Below are positions 1-18,000 of a stretch of DNA of 32,484 nt, piece by piece. Position numbers and translations under genes: made by a program. The stretch is from Apostichopus parvimensis (taxonomy: Eukaryota > Echinodermata > Holothuroidea > Aspidochirotida > Stichopodidae), in assembly GCA_000934455.1 (NCBI GenBank), contig KN887907.1, forward strand, positions 28,179 to 60,662, written 5' to 3'. Each line of letters begins with the position of its first letter. Within the stretch, counting starts at the first letter, position 1. The notes below the pieces were generated by a model, which saw only the letters and a list, made by a program, of their open reading frames with translations, did no database searches and was not told the origin of the DNA.

Positions 1-361
1 TGATCTTGTGAAAGTTCCTGCACCACAGGAAGGTTAGGTGAGTGTGTACAGTACCACAAAGTCACAAACACAATTGAAGCTAGTTGTCATTATGATTGTT
101 GAGTAGGAACAGAGTTAGGGGGAAATTGGGATCATAAGGAATATATTTGATAATTATAAATGGTAACCGAAACTCATCTGAAAACAGTTTCAAATTCCAA
201 ATGTCTCTTGTTATGTGATCCTCTTCACCATGATATCTGTAGCTGTTTGGTCTTCTCATACTTGCTAGTATCCTTGGGATGTTTACTTTAAATGGGAATT
301 TTGATTTTTAAATTGTTATTTGTGCTACAATATTGTCTCATTCAGTATGGTTTCATTACAG
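1..361 (+). other. DCAF12 intron (partial, window edge)
   Basis: No frame here joins to the exon at 362. A gtgagt-like site near 38 is preceded by an in-frame stop in the phase needed, so it is not taken as an exon end. Confidence 0.7.
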
Positions 362-5362
<5,001 letters not shown>

Positions 5363-6555
5363 TGACAGGTGGAGCATGCATTGATTTGATGCTTTTATGT
5401 GTCCAGCAGGCCTGTGATATCATCTACCTTTGTGCTCTGGAAAAATCAAAAGTGAAAGCCTTGTGCCAAGCTTCACAAAAATGACTGGAGAGTGTACAGA
5501 TGTGTCTTTCCACCATTCCTGGGATTTTTGAGCCATGGAATTCATTAATGAGAAGAAGAATGAAAAAAAGGAAAACATGCATATATTCACTCAACTGTGG
5601 TGAAATGTTAACAGTCTAGCATGTACTAAAGCTATGGTTAAAGGAAAGTATTTTGAACATTGACATAATTACTGTGAAGTGTTCCCACCATTCACAAAGC
5701 TCTGGAGGAAAACATTGATGTGTGCGCAAATTCACTCTGAAAAGAATGATAAACCTATGCTGTCAATTAGTTGTGTGATAATTGCATGCTTTTAAAGTTT
5801 GCAAGTTACTAAGATCACTATTTATTTCACAAGTATTTATTTTATTATATATTTAGAATGAAAGGAACACCATACCCAATAAGCCCATTAAAAAAAGTGT
5901 CATGTGTATAGTTTAATTATTTGGAAAGATTTTGAAGCAGTTTTTATTACAAAGAGTAAGATACAAAATGCAAGAGAATGACTAACAGACTATAATGCCT
6001 TTAATAGAGCGTCAGTGCAACCAAATAGCAAAAAGCATACTTGTAAACATGAAAAGTGGGTCATTTTTGTTTGACTGATATTTGGAAAAAATGTTTGTGC
6101 ATGTTCTTGCTCCAAGCAGATGCAGTTGCATTATATACTAGCAACTGGCAAGAATCCTGAATGAATGAAATAGGGCTGTTGTAATTATGAGCATCACAGT
6201 TAAAAGATTATTCAATGGTGTGTTTCTAAACATGCATTCTCACTGGTTGTACATTTCAGTTGTCATATAATCATTTATGTCAAAATGCATTGTCACAAGT
6301 TTCTTCTTTCTTTGGGGGATGTAAAATTTAAGATATGTGTGCCTACTTTAATTTGTGATGAAATATGCAATATTTGTTCAAATGTAACAGACATGCAAGA
6401 GAAATGTTCATATGTATTCTAAGTCATGTCAGTGTTATTTAAGACAATGCCTAATGACAAGGATAGATATGAAGTTATTATACAACCTTAACCATAATAA
6501 TATTTATGATATAATTTATCAACTACTTGTCTTGCATTTATGTATGTATAATAAA
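5363..6555 (+). other. DCAF12 probable 3' UTR
   Basis: AT-rich non-coding sequence after the stop. The first clear AATAAA on this strand is at 6550-6555, about 1.2 kb after the stop. The assigned end is inference. Confidence 0.45.
6550..6555 (+). terminator. Candidate polyadenylation signal AATAAA (DCAF12)
   Basis: First canonical hexamer after the DCAF12 stop. Others on this strand are at 7462-7467 and 8237-8242, so the 3' end may be longer or alternative. Confidence 0.4.
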
Positions 6556-8597
6556 TACAAAGCAGATCAGTTGTGTTCTCAATTCTCTATTTATTACAAG
6601 TCTCTGTGTTTATTACTTTAATACCACAATGTAACTTTATATGGCTATTAGAGATATTTTAAACATGACTCCATTGTTTTTGTGATGTTCGATGATCAGT
6701 AGAGATTTGGAAACATCACAGAATATTCACTTTGACAATAAGATTGTAATAGCCCTAGTCAAGCTTTTGCAGAGCATTTGCCCAGATGACATCACGGACC
6801 CCGTACTGTGATCTAACATCCTGTAGTAATTAAATGGTTAGTCAATCAAAATAGGTTACATTCAGTCAACCATATCTCAAGTTAGGAGCAAGATATTGAG
6901 ATGGGGGTTTTGAGCTAACAGTGAAGAATATTTTTCCATTCAGAAGCAGGTTTACATTGTCACCGTCATCCCTCTAAAGCAGCATTTTGAGTTGATTTTG
7001 ATAACAAATAATACAATCCTGTAACAATGTAGTTCATTAATGTGGCTTGTGATGTTCTTTTGAAGTCAAGATCTTGAAATTTTATGATTTTCCTTCTGCA
7101 TGTGATTAATTGTAATATAAAGTGGTGTCTTGGTAACCAAATGTTGGATGAAATCATTAATGACCTGCTAATGAACATTCCTGTTGTGAAAGAAATCAAG
7201 GAAGGTGGCTTGGTTTTATCAATTCCAATCTTGGTTTGAGTCTTTCGAGTAGCTCTGCCAATCAAACACAAAATACTGCTTTGATATGAACTAACTGAAG
7301 GTGGTGGTGCTCCACTTTTCTTTACATTTCTAATAACTGCTCAAAGAGTTGTCACACTTGTTTCCCTATTCACTGCTTACACCCAATGGTTTTCAAAAGT
7401 GCTGTATGTAGACACTGGCAGAGACAGACAGTTATCTCAATTATCACTTTTCTCCATTGATAATAAACATCAATTCTGCCAGATCCCGAATCTCTCAGGT
7501 CAAAACTTAACCACTGACTAGGCTTTCGCTAAAGAGTGATTTTAGGGACAATTTTAGTTGTACAGTCCAAGAAAACTGGAAAACTACAAGGCAGGGGTAT
7601 AATAATGGCAAATGTCCAGTCAATGTAAGGATATAATAGTGTCACATGTCCAGTCAATGCAGGGGTATAATAGTGTCACATGTCCAGTCAATGCAGGGGT
7701 ATAATAGTGTCACGTCCAGTCAATGCAGGGGTATAATATTTTCACATGTCCAGTCAATGCAGGGGTATAATAGTGTCACGTCCAGTCAATGCAGGGGTAT
7801 AATATTTTCACATGTGCAGTCAATGCAGGAGTATAATATTGTCACGTCCAGTCAATGCAGGGGTATAATATTGTCACATGTCCAGTCAATGCAGGGGTAC
7901 AATAGGAACATTTCATTTTGTATATATATTATTGGGGAAGAGAATGTTGCCACTGGTCAGTATTGTATTGTAAGTTCCTAAGTTTTTTAACAAAGGCTTA
8001 TGGGTACCTGCCGAGTGCATTATTATGTTAATATTAAAAAATGTTTTGGTTTAGAAAAAGGGTGGGGGGATGCAAAACCTATGAATCCTGTGTGAGTGTT
8101 AACTCACATCCTCTGTGAGAGGAGGGTCTTGTTAACCAGGTTTTAAAAATAATTCTGACCATAAGTTGGCCTCATATTTTGTATGTAAGTAAATTATATG
8201 TTGGTATTTATGTAAGGTAAACTATTAGTGGTCTTTAATAAATGATGTTATTGAAGCAATTGGTTGAACATTGGGCAATGTCTTGTTGTGCACATTACAC
8301 TTAGACATGCGATGTAACCTAGGCAGGAAGTGAATACAGTATACTTGTCGATTGGAGATTTAGGTAAAAGTGTAAGGAAAAGTATTTTCTTGTATTGTAA
8401 CTTGACCAATAAGCTAATAGTGTATAAACTTTTGGGTGATTACTTTGTCAAGGGGTTAAGCATAATGTACAGAAAGATGGATTTGTAGAAATTGTTTGTG
8501 TATGGATTGGAATAATTCTATTGTGTTATGTATTCCACCCACATCATGTGGACATTGTGTAGTTGATTTAGAGCATGATAGGTTATCATTCATTTAA
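6556..8597. other. Intergenic between DCAF12 and PDCD7 (tail to tail)
   Basis: No coding sequence recognised. Contains the minisatellite at 7591-7906 and further AATAAA hexamers at 7462 and 8237 that could serve longer DCAF12 transcripts. Confidence 0.6.
7591..7906. repeat. Minisatellite of alternating 34/32-bp units (66-bp dimer)
   Basis: Starts of gtccag/gtgcag are at 7614, 7648, 7682, 7714, 7748, 7780, 7814, 7846 and 7880, giving steps 34, 34, 32, 34, 32, 34, 32, 34. A partial unit begins at 7591. From 7648 on the array is a higher-order dimer of 66 bp: one monomer has cacatgtcc and the other lacks the at. Because 66 is divisible by three, frames can stay open through the array, which explains a spurious 111-codon frame at 7646-7981. 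Confidence 0.95.
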
Positions 8598-8603
8598 TTT
8601 ATT
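8598..8603 (-). terminator. Candidate polyadenylation signal AATAAA (PDCD7)
   Basis: TTTATT on the plus strand, about 360 bp past the PDCD7 stop. This would give a short 3' UTR at 8580-8961. Confidence 0.4.
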
Positions 8604-8961
8604 GCAAGGTTTGTACTGGTAGGCGTTTCCTAGCCATGTTATACATCCTCGTTGAGAGAGAGGACGCTGTGCTCCATTGCCACGGATTGCCGCTGCGCAG
8701 TTTGGCCTGTGAGGCCCTTATGCCATTATTCCAGAACTGCATATATTGTAAATACCAAACAAGAGAGAAGCAAACTTGTGGAGACCTTTTTCATGAATTT
8801 ATATTTTGACGCCTTGTGACATGGTATAGACATTCAACCAGTACTGACAGCAGTGTTAAAATATCAAACTTAGCCTTGTGCCTTAATTCACCTGTTAAAT
8901 GGTTAGAAACTCTCTACCTGCTGATGGTCAATGTACTAATTGTTGATGCTGGAATTGTTGG

Positions 8962-9076
8962 TTAACTAACGGCACTTGCCCATTTATCGCTGGAGGGTGG
9001 TGCAGGAGATATCCAGTTGAGTGGTATTCTAGTAGCATCTTGTTGATCCTCACTAATAAATGCATCCCATTGTCTC
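8962..9076 (-). CDS. PDCD7: PDCD7 last coding exon and stop
   Basis: 115 bp ending in TAA, acceptor TGGTACAG. Encodes RQWDAFISED, then IPLNWISPAPPSSDKWASAV, the conserved PDCD7 C terminus (vertebrate QGWVLPPLPSNDIWA). Missed by simple ORF calling because it lacks an internal ATG. Confidence 0.93.
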
Positions 9077-12000
9077 CTGTACCAGAGAGGAAATGAGAAA
9101 CAAGTGTAAGTTTGTCATATCCTGAGTACAGTGCAGACTATGTCATGCAACTAGTGCATGGTAAACCCTTTAATTGGATACATAAACACCCATATTCTCT
9201 TCCAAAGATTCCAGCCCCAGTCCTCTTCTTATAAAATTTCTGCATTAACAACTGAACACAACACCTCTTTCTTAGGTACTTTCCAATTTCTTTCCAATGA
9301 ATTGTCCCAAGTTCATTCAGATGGTCATTTACATCGAATCCTTTATCAAACTTTGTAATTGGCTCACTATTTTAACATGCATGTAAGGTCATGAAGCCAG
9401 AAAAGTAGTCAATTAAATGGCAATTGTCCTCATCTCAAACTCTTGTTAAGCTTTATTTGTAGATTCAATAAGAAACAAAATGATACCAATCTCAACAGCA
9501 TAAACTGTCGTTTTTTAAACTGTGTTGGAAACAATCACAATAAAGTTCATATTTTCTGCACACTTGACTTTCTAAAATGGAAAGGTCAAGGCAATTACTT
9601 ACACATCTGTTTGACTATAATTTGAAAATGAATTGTTTTGTTTCAGAAGCAGGGCTAGATTTTGCACTCCTCTATCTTCCTGATAGGGTCAAACTGGGCA
9701 TAATATTACTGCACCTTACTCTCCTGTAACTCAATGCCATAGTATAGAGACTTTCAAAATTATTAATAATCTTGAAATCAGTTTTCTCACCTGACTTCAA
9801 TAAAACACTGAAGGTTTTCGTTTGCCTGGTTGTAAAACCTAGATATTGGGTTCCATTCACTTGCATTCTCGGCCAAAGTTCCTAAAAAGTTCAGACAATA
9901 AGTACACAAACATAATAGAAACACTTTCACAATATTCACCATCATTAATGAATCTTTGCCAAGGGTAAACTTGGATCGTGAAAGAATGGCCAAATTGCAG
10001 GGAATGATTTATTCATGAAAGATTGTCAAATTGCGATATAAGTCTGAAGATGCAATGCAGCCATTTACACAGGAGTCAAAGTATTTAAAACAGACAAACT
10101 TCAGAGCCTTCAACACTGCTACAGAAATTTGAACATTAAATTATTCCCTGAATTGGTCAATCTCAATTCTTGACCCACATGTATGTCAAACCACTCATCA
10201 TATAGTCCATTCCAAAGTCTGTATTTACTGTTCAGGAATTTACAATTTAGTAGTTGAATTTTATGCAATTGTCAAATTTAAGTTTATACTTTTCAAATGT
10301 AATCATTTATGTATTCATTTATGCAATGAAGATGCATATACGCATAAAGATGAGTAGCTAACAACACAGCATTGGCAGTTCCAAATATTTAGTTCTATTA
10401 TATTTTGAATCTCACTAAAATTACTGTTGAACATTGATTTTAATAGTACTGCTGTTTCTGTGACGATAAACAGTTGAAGAATTGTTTTGCACACATTTGT
10501 AAGAAAACTTAGAAAAGTAAGCTCTTACATTAGTCATAATAGTGAATATTATTAAGAGAAAGACTCAATTAAATGAAGAGATATCATTAAACTATTCCAT
10601 TATGTCAATATTCTTCACTGGACTTTAGTTTGGTTTTCCCTTTGGCACATTCTCACTGAAAGGTCATCAGTATTACACACATATTCTAGTAATGCACACT
10701 CATGTTCAAACTCCAGTTAACAAGCATTTCACTGCTACCCTCAGATCATCGTTAATCTCTTAGACATTATCTAATTGAGCCTTCCTCTATCTCTGAGAGT
10801 AAGTTGCAGAGTACTTTTGAAATCGTTTAGCATGTCAAGTTGGTGACCTTTAAATTCTGGTGACCTTTAAATGATGTTTTGACAGTGCTGATGTCATACC
10901 AGGCTGCTTGGGTGAACAATCATTACTACCTATAAATTAAATTATGTTTCTTTATTTGTTGGAGACACAAATACTGTCAGTTACTTAAGAAAGTTTCTTA
11001 CTTTGGTCTTATATGAACTGTATAGTAGCATGATATATTATTATTTATAATTGTAACATTAATATGATCCAACTCCATTGAGTTTTTTTTGGTCTTTTTT
11101 TTTGTCTTAACCTCCGTTTGGTCATCCCCCAAAGCAAGATTGAACTTATCAGATATTGAACCTTGCTATGTCTAATACTAAGAGATACACCCTTACACAT
11201 TTAAAAAAAACCTAGCATTCTTATGTTGAGACAATGTTGAGATGGAAAGAAATGAAATACTCTTACCCTCTCCAAACAACATCTCATTCTGTAGCTTCAA
11301 CCTGGCTTCTTCTGCAATTGCCTTCTTCCGTAACGTACGCTCATCCTCTTTGGCTACCATTTCTGTCCTCTCTCCTTCAAGCATTACCTGAAAGATTGTT
11401 GCTTTAACATAGAGCTCATGGAGGAATATAATGGCAACTGTCGGAATACAGGGAAATATCTCTCGTGTTTAAACATCACACTCTTTTTTTAATAAACAAC
11501 ATAGAATTTGATGAATATAACCAGCACCATGAAAAAGTAAAAATATTGACTAAAAACCGGTAGGAGCCTACCACTGACCGATAGGTGTAAACCCAAGAGC
11601 TTTAAGGTTAACTAACTTGCAATTGGGTTGTATTCACTGCTGAATAAATGTCAGTATAGCGACCAGTTGCTCAGTTTACTTCAAAGTTGTCATAAACCAA
11701 TTCTTTGCAGTTTTGCTTTAAGAAATTGACTATTCCAACATTACCTGCATTGTTTTCTCCTCCTCTCTGTACATGGTGGATCGCTGTTTGACAAAATCTT
11801 CCAGCTTGGTCATGGCACTCTCAAAGTTCTCTCCATCTTGATGCGATGTTTGGTGAGAACAGACACAAAGAAACAAACATATAAACATGATTACTCTAAC
11901 AGTAAAGCTTGGATGACTTCATACTTGATATGTACCGTAGGTCCATATAAGTGCAAGAACCTTTCTAAAAACTAGAATTATATAATGGACTAAACTTAGA

Positions 12001-15000
12001 ATCCCATGTGTAGGGAATGATACTTTAATTGTTCTCATACAGTATGTAAAACGTGGCAAAACACCACAAAGCCTTGTGGCTCTCTGGTTCACAATTACAT
12101 TCTTTTACTGGCTACATTAACGCTACTTTTAATGTTATTGATATGCCAAGTAACCACTGGGATAGGCTCAATTCCACTGGGTTAGGAGAGGGGAGAGAGA
12201 GAGAGAGCATAGCATAGCAAAAAATGGAAAGATAGGCATATATACTGTATGAAACTTTATAAAGCTATACATTCATTACTCAATAGGCCCAAATATGGCA
12301 AATTCTCTTTGATCTGTATTAAAGTGCAATTTCTGAGGTCAAACAATTTCAGAGGAGCCCATATTATATAATGTAACCATTTAAAGCGAACTGGTGACTC
12401 ACAGTTATTGAAAATCAATCAAAATGGATCACTGTTACAATTTACATCCTTACTAAATCAATACCTGACAGCAGCGAGACAAAGACCACAAAAACCACAC
12501 AAAATAAATAAATAAAATCAATACAAACAGTGTTCCAAACTAAGGTGATAGGACTGTTTACACTAGACATCCAACTTTTTCAATCAAGTTTTTATGCTAA
12601 GGTTTTTCAACCTTTACTTACAAGAGTTAGACATGGTTCCTTGGCGTATAAGACGGAGCTTCCTGAGAGCTCGATACAGGTTTTGTTGCTGAGTCATATC
12701 TCGTTTCTTCTGTCTAACTTCAGAGAGTGTACTGTCAATCTCCTTCTGTAATTCTGCATCCTTCAATCAACAGAGCAAAATATTCCAAGTTCAAATGAAA
12801 TTAATGTTTAGGTTTTCATTTCAGGCTGGTATGGATTGTTACTGTACCTTAAAGTAGTCCAGTGCCTCTTGGAAAACCCTCTTGAACACTATCATTACAA
12901 GGCTTATCAAGTCAACGCAAAATGATGCATCTTTCTTACTTATAGTGGGTTATTTTCTGAACACTTCTACCAGTTCTTATGCATCCACCATTGCTGAATT
13001 TGTGTTTCACGAAAAAGAATGTCCAGTAGCAAATACTTCTAGGATGTCCCACATCTCTCTCTTTCAATTTCACAAAGACACATGCCCTCTTAATGTTCAT
13101 AACAAATTATTTATTTCATCCTTCAAAGGAATTTGTTAGTTTGCCAGAGATTCAACAATACGAGTTGTCACATCTTGATTCTCTTACCCATCCAAGAAAA
13201 GGTCAATGCTCATATGATAATAACACCTCAAAAGAAGCCATGTCATTGATGTACATTTATTTTAGCCCCTGAAATTGAAGCATTTATACTGAATGGGATG
13301 GTTAGGAAAATGAAAAATAAGAAGATAATTGCTTCATTCACTGGTACACCCAGCAGATACATTATCAGCACTGATATGTCTCCTCTTTTGATGATGCACC
13401 CTTCCTGCATTCACATGACTGTCCCACCGCACCCCCCCCCCACACCCATCTCATTGGTACCCTACAGTATCTGGTATACTGCCACTGATCTGTGTATTCT
13501 ACCTTCCTAAATCTACCACTGAACGTATCGATGGGAGCTGTGAAACTCTACAAGAACTTACTGTTTTCTTCTTTTCCTTTTCCTTCATCTCTGTTGCTAT
13601 CACTTTATCCAACTCTTTCTGCATCTTTGATCTCTCATCTTTGGCTAACCTCTCCTCTTGATGTTTTCTGTGCACTTGCTTTCTTTTTCTCAACTATGTA
13701 AAATGGAACAGAAATAATGTTGTTGTTTTTACGTTTGCACACTGAAACCTGTGCAGTTGAATGTGCCTGTTAAAGCCTTAACAAAAAGACTCTCAGTACC
13801 CTAGAATTGCAAACAGCTGATTACTTTTGGCTGCTTCAGAATGATAAGACATCCATAGACTGAAACCCATAGACTTGCCCACTGTCTGTTTTCCATGTGG
13901 TGCCTTGCTTGTGTTTTAAAGAAATATATCAGTTCTCAAAATTGACAATTCGCTAAACTGTTGTACATTTTCTGTAATAGTAGGTGAAATCCACAGCCAG
14001 TAGCATGTTAAAAGTGCAAAGATAAGATCGTGGAGTTTCATGAGAGTATCTTGCAGCAACAGCAGCAACACAGAGAATGGCATCATTGTGACATGTGAGA
14101 AAATGTCTTTGTTTTTCATTTCAATGTACTAATCATTGAGTCACTGAAGCAAATTATGTTCTCAACACATAATTCACAGAACTTTGGATACATTGATATC
14201 AAAAGAAAAAGTTTCATTTGCATCACATTTCCAGGTTAAAAATCAAGTAAATACAAAAGTCAATTTTAAAAATTTTGAAAATGATGTGTCCTGGATGACA
14301 TCAGTGAACAAAATATTCTATAATTCAAAATAAATCATTCAAATATGGAATTGAGCACAAACTAATTACCTATATGAAAAGAAACTTATGAAAAATTATC
14401 TAATATTACATAGATGCCATTATCTGGCCCTGCAACCTTTGACTTATCAGCAATTATTGTTTGTGTACCTATCAAACTAACTTGATGGCTGACTTACCCT
14501 CATTTTTCTCTGCTTGTCAATTCTCTTGGATATGTCATTAAGGTAGTCATTTGTGAATTTCCCTAATATTTCTGTCAATCGAGCCTGCAAAAATAAATAT
14601 GGGACAATGTGTTAGTTCAATTGAAAGATTGACGAGGAACACATTTTACAGCTACTGTACTGTAGATGCAAACAAGTGGACATTCAGGACACCAGATATT
14701 TCTGATGCTCTTTACTGGAATTTTATTGAAAGCATAGAGCAGCTATTAAAAAGATGAAAAGATGTTGCAAACATTAAAGCACTTTTAATATATCTCTACC
14801 TTGAGGTCATCTCTACTAATCTCACATTGTGGAATAAAATCTCATTGAATTAAAAAAATAAAGAAATGATCATTAAATATGGTGAGGCAGCATATATGCT
14901 CCTATGGTGACCCAATCATTAATACAATTCTGCAAAGATAAGATACGACTGACTTCTTCCACACTAACATAATTCAACACAGTAGTGCTATATGTATGTC

Positions 15001-18000
15001 AGCACAGTGGTTTGGTTTATAAGAAAGTCTTATCATCCCTTTTATCCTGTGTACATTGCAACTTACACTAATTCAAGTGTATATATACTGTATGCTATAG
15101 CAGAGAATTGCTCTCTGATTTTGTAGACAATTATTGGATTCTGTCGATGGATGGAAATTCCATGGATAGAAACCATAGAACCCACTCAACATTCATGTTA
15201 CACGCATGAACACACACATACATGTGAGTTTTCTATCAAGTTTACAATAACCAATATAAGCTCAAGGTGAATTCAAGATAAGCAGTGGACTTGATTGGTC
15301 TTTACACTTCAGTTCTTGGTGTAGTTAACATTTGTTTAGTTCATGTGACTACTGTACTGTGCTCTAGATAAACAGACAGCATTATAAGATATCAATAAAA
15401 CAGACCTTTGTGCATTGGACTTTCCAACATTCATTCTGCCATTCCACTTCACTACTACCAAGTTTCTGTTGGAGAACATCCCTCTCACTGCTCAGTTGCT
15501 TGAGAAGAAAGTGGATCTGCCTTAATAGTTTCTTAGCAACTGGAATCTGGGAAAATGAAAAAGCATGAAACAGTTATTTTTGTCTACAGAAGAAATAAAT
15601 AAAATAACATCAAACATCTTTCACATTATGCATCAGAACACAAAATTATCAAGCAGGGAAAGCCTGGCAAAACTAAACAATGATTATCTTAGATAATTAA
15701 CATATTTCTGACATTTCTTTAGTAACGAGTAGCATTTCATTGTGAGTTTTCCCGAATTGTGAACAGGTGATGAATGGATCTTGATTCTTTGAGCAAATTA
15801 TTTAGTGTGGTTATCATATTTTATCTGAAGAAAGAAGAACAAGATGTACAGTAGTAGTCTGGAAAAGGGTTTAAGTGAGAATTTTTACTTTACATATTCC
15901 AGATATTCTTGCACTTTTCTACCATCTGTACAATTAATTATATAATTCCCTTTCCTTTTATCACAATTTGCTATGGTGCTGTTTCCCTCCTATTTTGAGC
16001 TAAAAAGTATATTCTCAAGCCATTTCTAGAAATACCTTATAACCTCTACACTCAGTGGCAAATTGGGCAATTACTAAGGAACACTTGACTATATAGTAAT
16101 AGCATTATTTTTCCTTTTTAGCACAGTAGGTGAAGTATGGCACATTTACCATTTGGAACCTGAATTTCATTAATTTTAATGAATAATTATGTCACTGCAA
16201 CATCTGAGATATTTGTTCCTTCAACATTGCCCTTTTACTAGGAGACAGTTTGTACTGACGACGCCTCACAGGGCTGGCATCCCCAGTGTCAATCCTATGT
16301 GGCAACCAGTCACAAAAACCAGGACTATCTACAAACACATCTGCATACACTTCTACAAGCTCCTTCATGTGGTTGTCATATCCCTCTATCTTTCCAAATA
16401 CCACAGAGTCAGACTGGATCTCCCTCCCATTACCTTTCACTAATCCTACTCTTGATCCTGCACCCACACGCTGAACCACATTCTCCCCACACTTCTGGAC
16501 CCAAACTAGAGGATACTTGATTCTAGGTGCCTGCTTTTCTGACCAATATGAACTATTCCCGATGTCAAACACAAGTGAAAACGTACCCAAGATATCTCTT
16601 CCTACAAGGACTTGGCACGGGATATCTGCAACAAACAGTTCCACATGTTCGGTCTCACCTGCAATGGTCAACTCTGAGGAGACTTTCCCAGTGACTACTA
16701 AGGGTGTTTTATCCAAAAGTGTAAAACTAATTGGCTGATAAAGTGGCACTACCTGTTCCTGCTCCACTAGGGCTGAATTTATGAAAGACTTAGAAGAGCC
16801 ACTATCGGCATAAGCAAGAATATCTCCCTTTTCATACACTGCCTTAAAATATGCACCATCCAATCTACACAAAGCAGGTGCCTGCTGATCTGACCCTTCA
16901 TGCAAAAGCACACTGCATAACTCTTCCTGTCGAACCCTGTCAGACAATCTGATCAAATTTATACTCTGAGTAGGCTGATTATATGGACAAGAATAACTTA
17001 AGTGTCCAAGTTCATTACATCTGTAACAGCGCACATCAGGCACTTCTTGTGACGATCTGCGTACATTCGACGGACTCTGTCTAACCATTGGTGTCGGTCC
17101 TGCTTGTGGTTGCGAATACGACCCACTTCCAGGCGGTCTTTGGAATCTGCCCCTAGAGGAGGTCCTAGCTACCATGACACTATCTGCAAACTCTGTCAGC
17201 TCCGCCAAGCAGACCCACTTCTGCTCAAGCAGCTTTATACGAAGGTATTCGTCACGTAACGAGGATACCAACCGATCCGCCACTATTTTGTCCATAATAC
17301 GTACAAATTCTTCGTTAGAAATCAAATCATCTGAAGGGTTGGTCCAGCATCTAAAACACAGATTCAAGCGGCTGCCATACTGACCAAAGGTCTCCGATGA
17401 AAGCTTATAGGCTGAATGGAATCTCTCACGATAAGCATCGGGGGTGAGCTTGTAAGCTGCTAATATGGCCTCCTTCACCACTGGAAACTCCTCCTTTTGT
17501 GCCTCTGTAAGAACATGATAGGCTCTCTGAGCTTTCCCAGTAAGAAAAGACTCAAGTAACACAGTCCACTTTACTTCAGGAATTTCCTGGCTGATGCAAA
17601 GCCTCTCAAAAGTAGCAATGTAACACTCCAGGTCATGCTCTGCAGTCAGGGGGTGGTAACCCTTTAGCTCATACCCTCTTAAAATGTTGGGCTTCACTTG
17701 AGGCTTTGAAGTAATATCTTGTAGATTGGGAATAGTTTGTAGAGCTTTGATTCTCTCTTCTTTGGTTTTTAAAGCTGATACATCTAAAAAATACAACTCA
17801 CATAGTTCCTTTATGTAGTCAGCCAACATAAACTTGAGATGTGGGTATGGCTCAGTGTTCTTGGTCAGATCCTCCATACTGTAGCACTGACCTTCCAGAC
17901 TAATATTAATGCTAAATACAACACAAACCAGCGTAATAGAAAACATCGGACACTTACTGGCAATGGACTTCCAGCAAAAGTACTTCTTGAAAGTTCATTA

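Noticed and set aside
1..40. gtgagt-like donor near 38 as the end of the preceding DCAF12 exon
   Set aside because: The frame needed to join exon 362 phase 0 has a stop (TAG) right before the site, and the residues do not match the family.
7646..7981. 111-codon open frame
   Set aside because: It is the translation of the 66-bp dimer minisatellite; length divisible by three keeps it open.
15370..15395. Possible U12-type AT-AC donor (ATATCTTA) after PDCD7 exon 2
   Set aside because: Two mismatches to ATATCCTT, and the intron ends in a normal pyrimidine-rich CAG with a usable GT donor at the exon edge.
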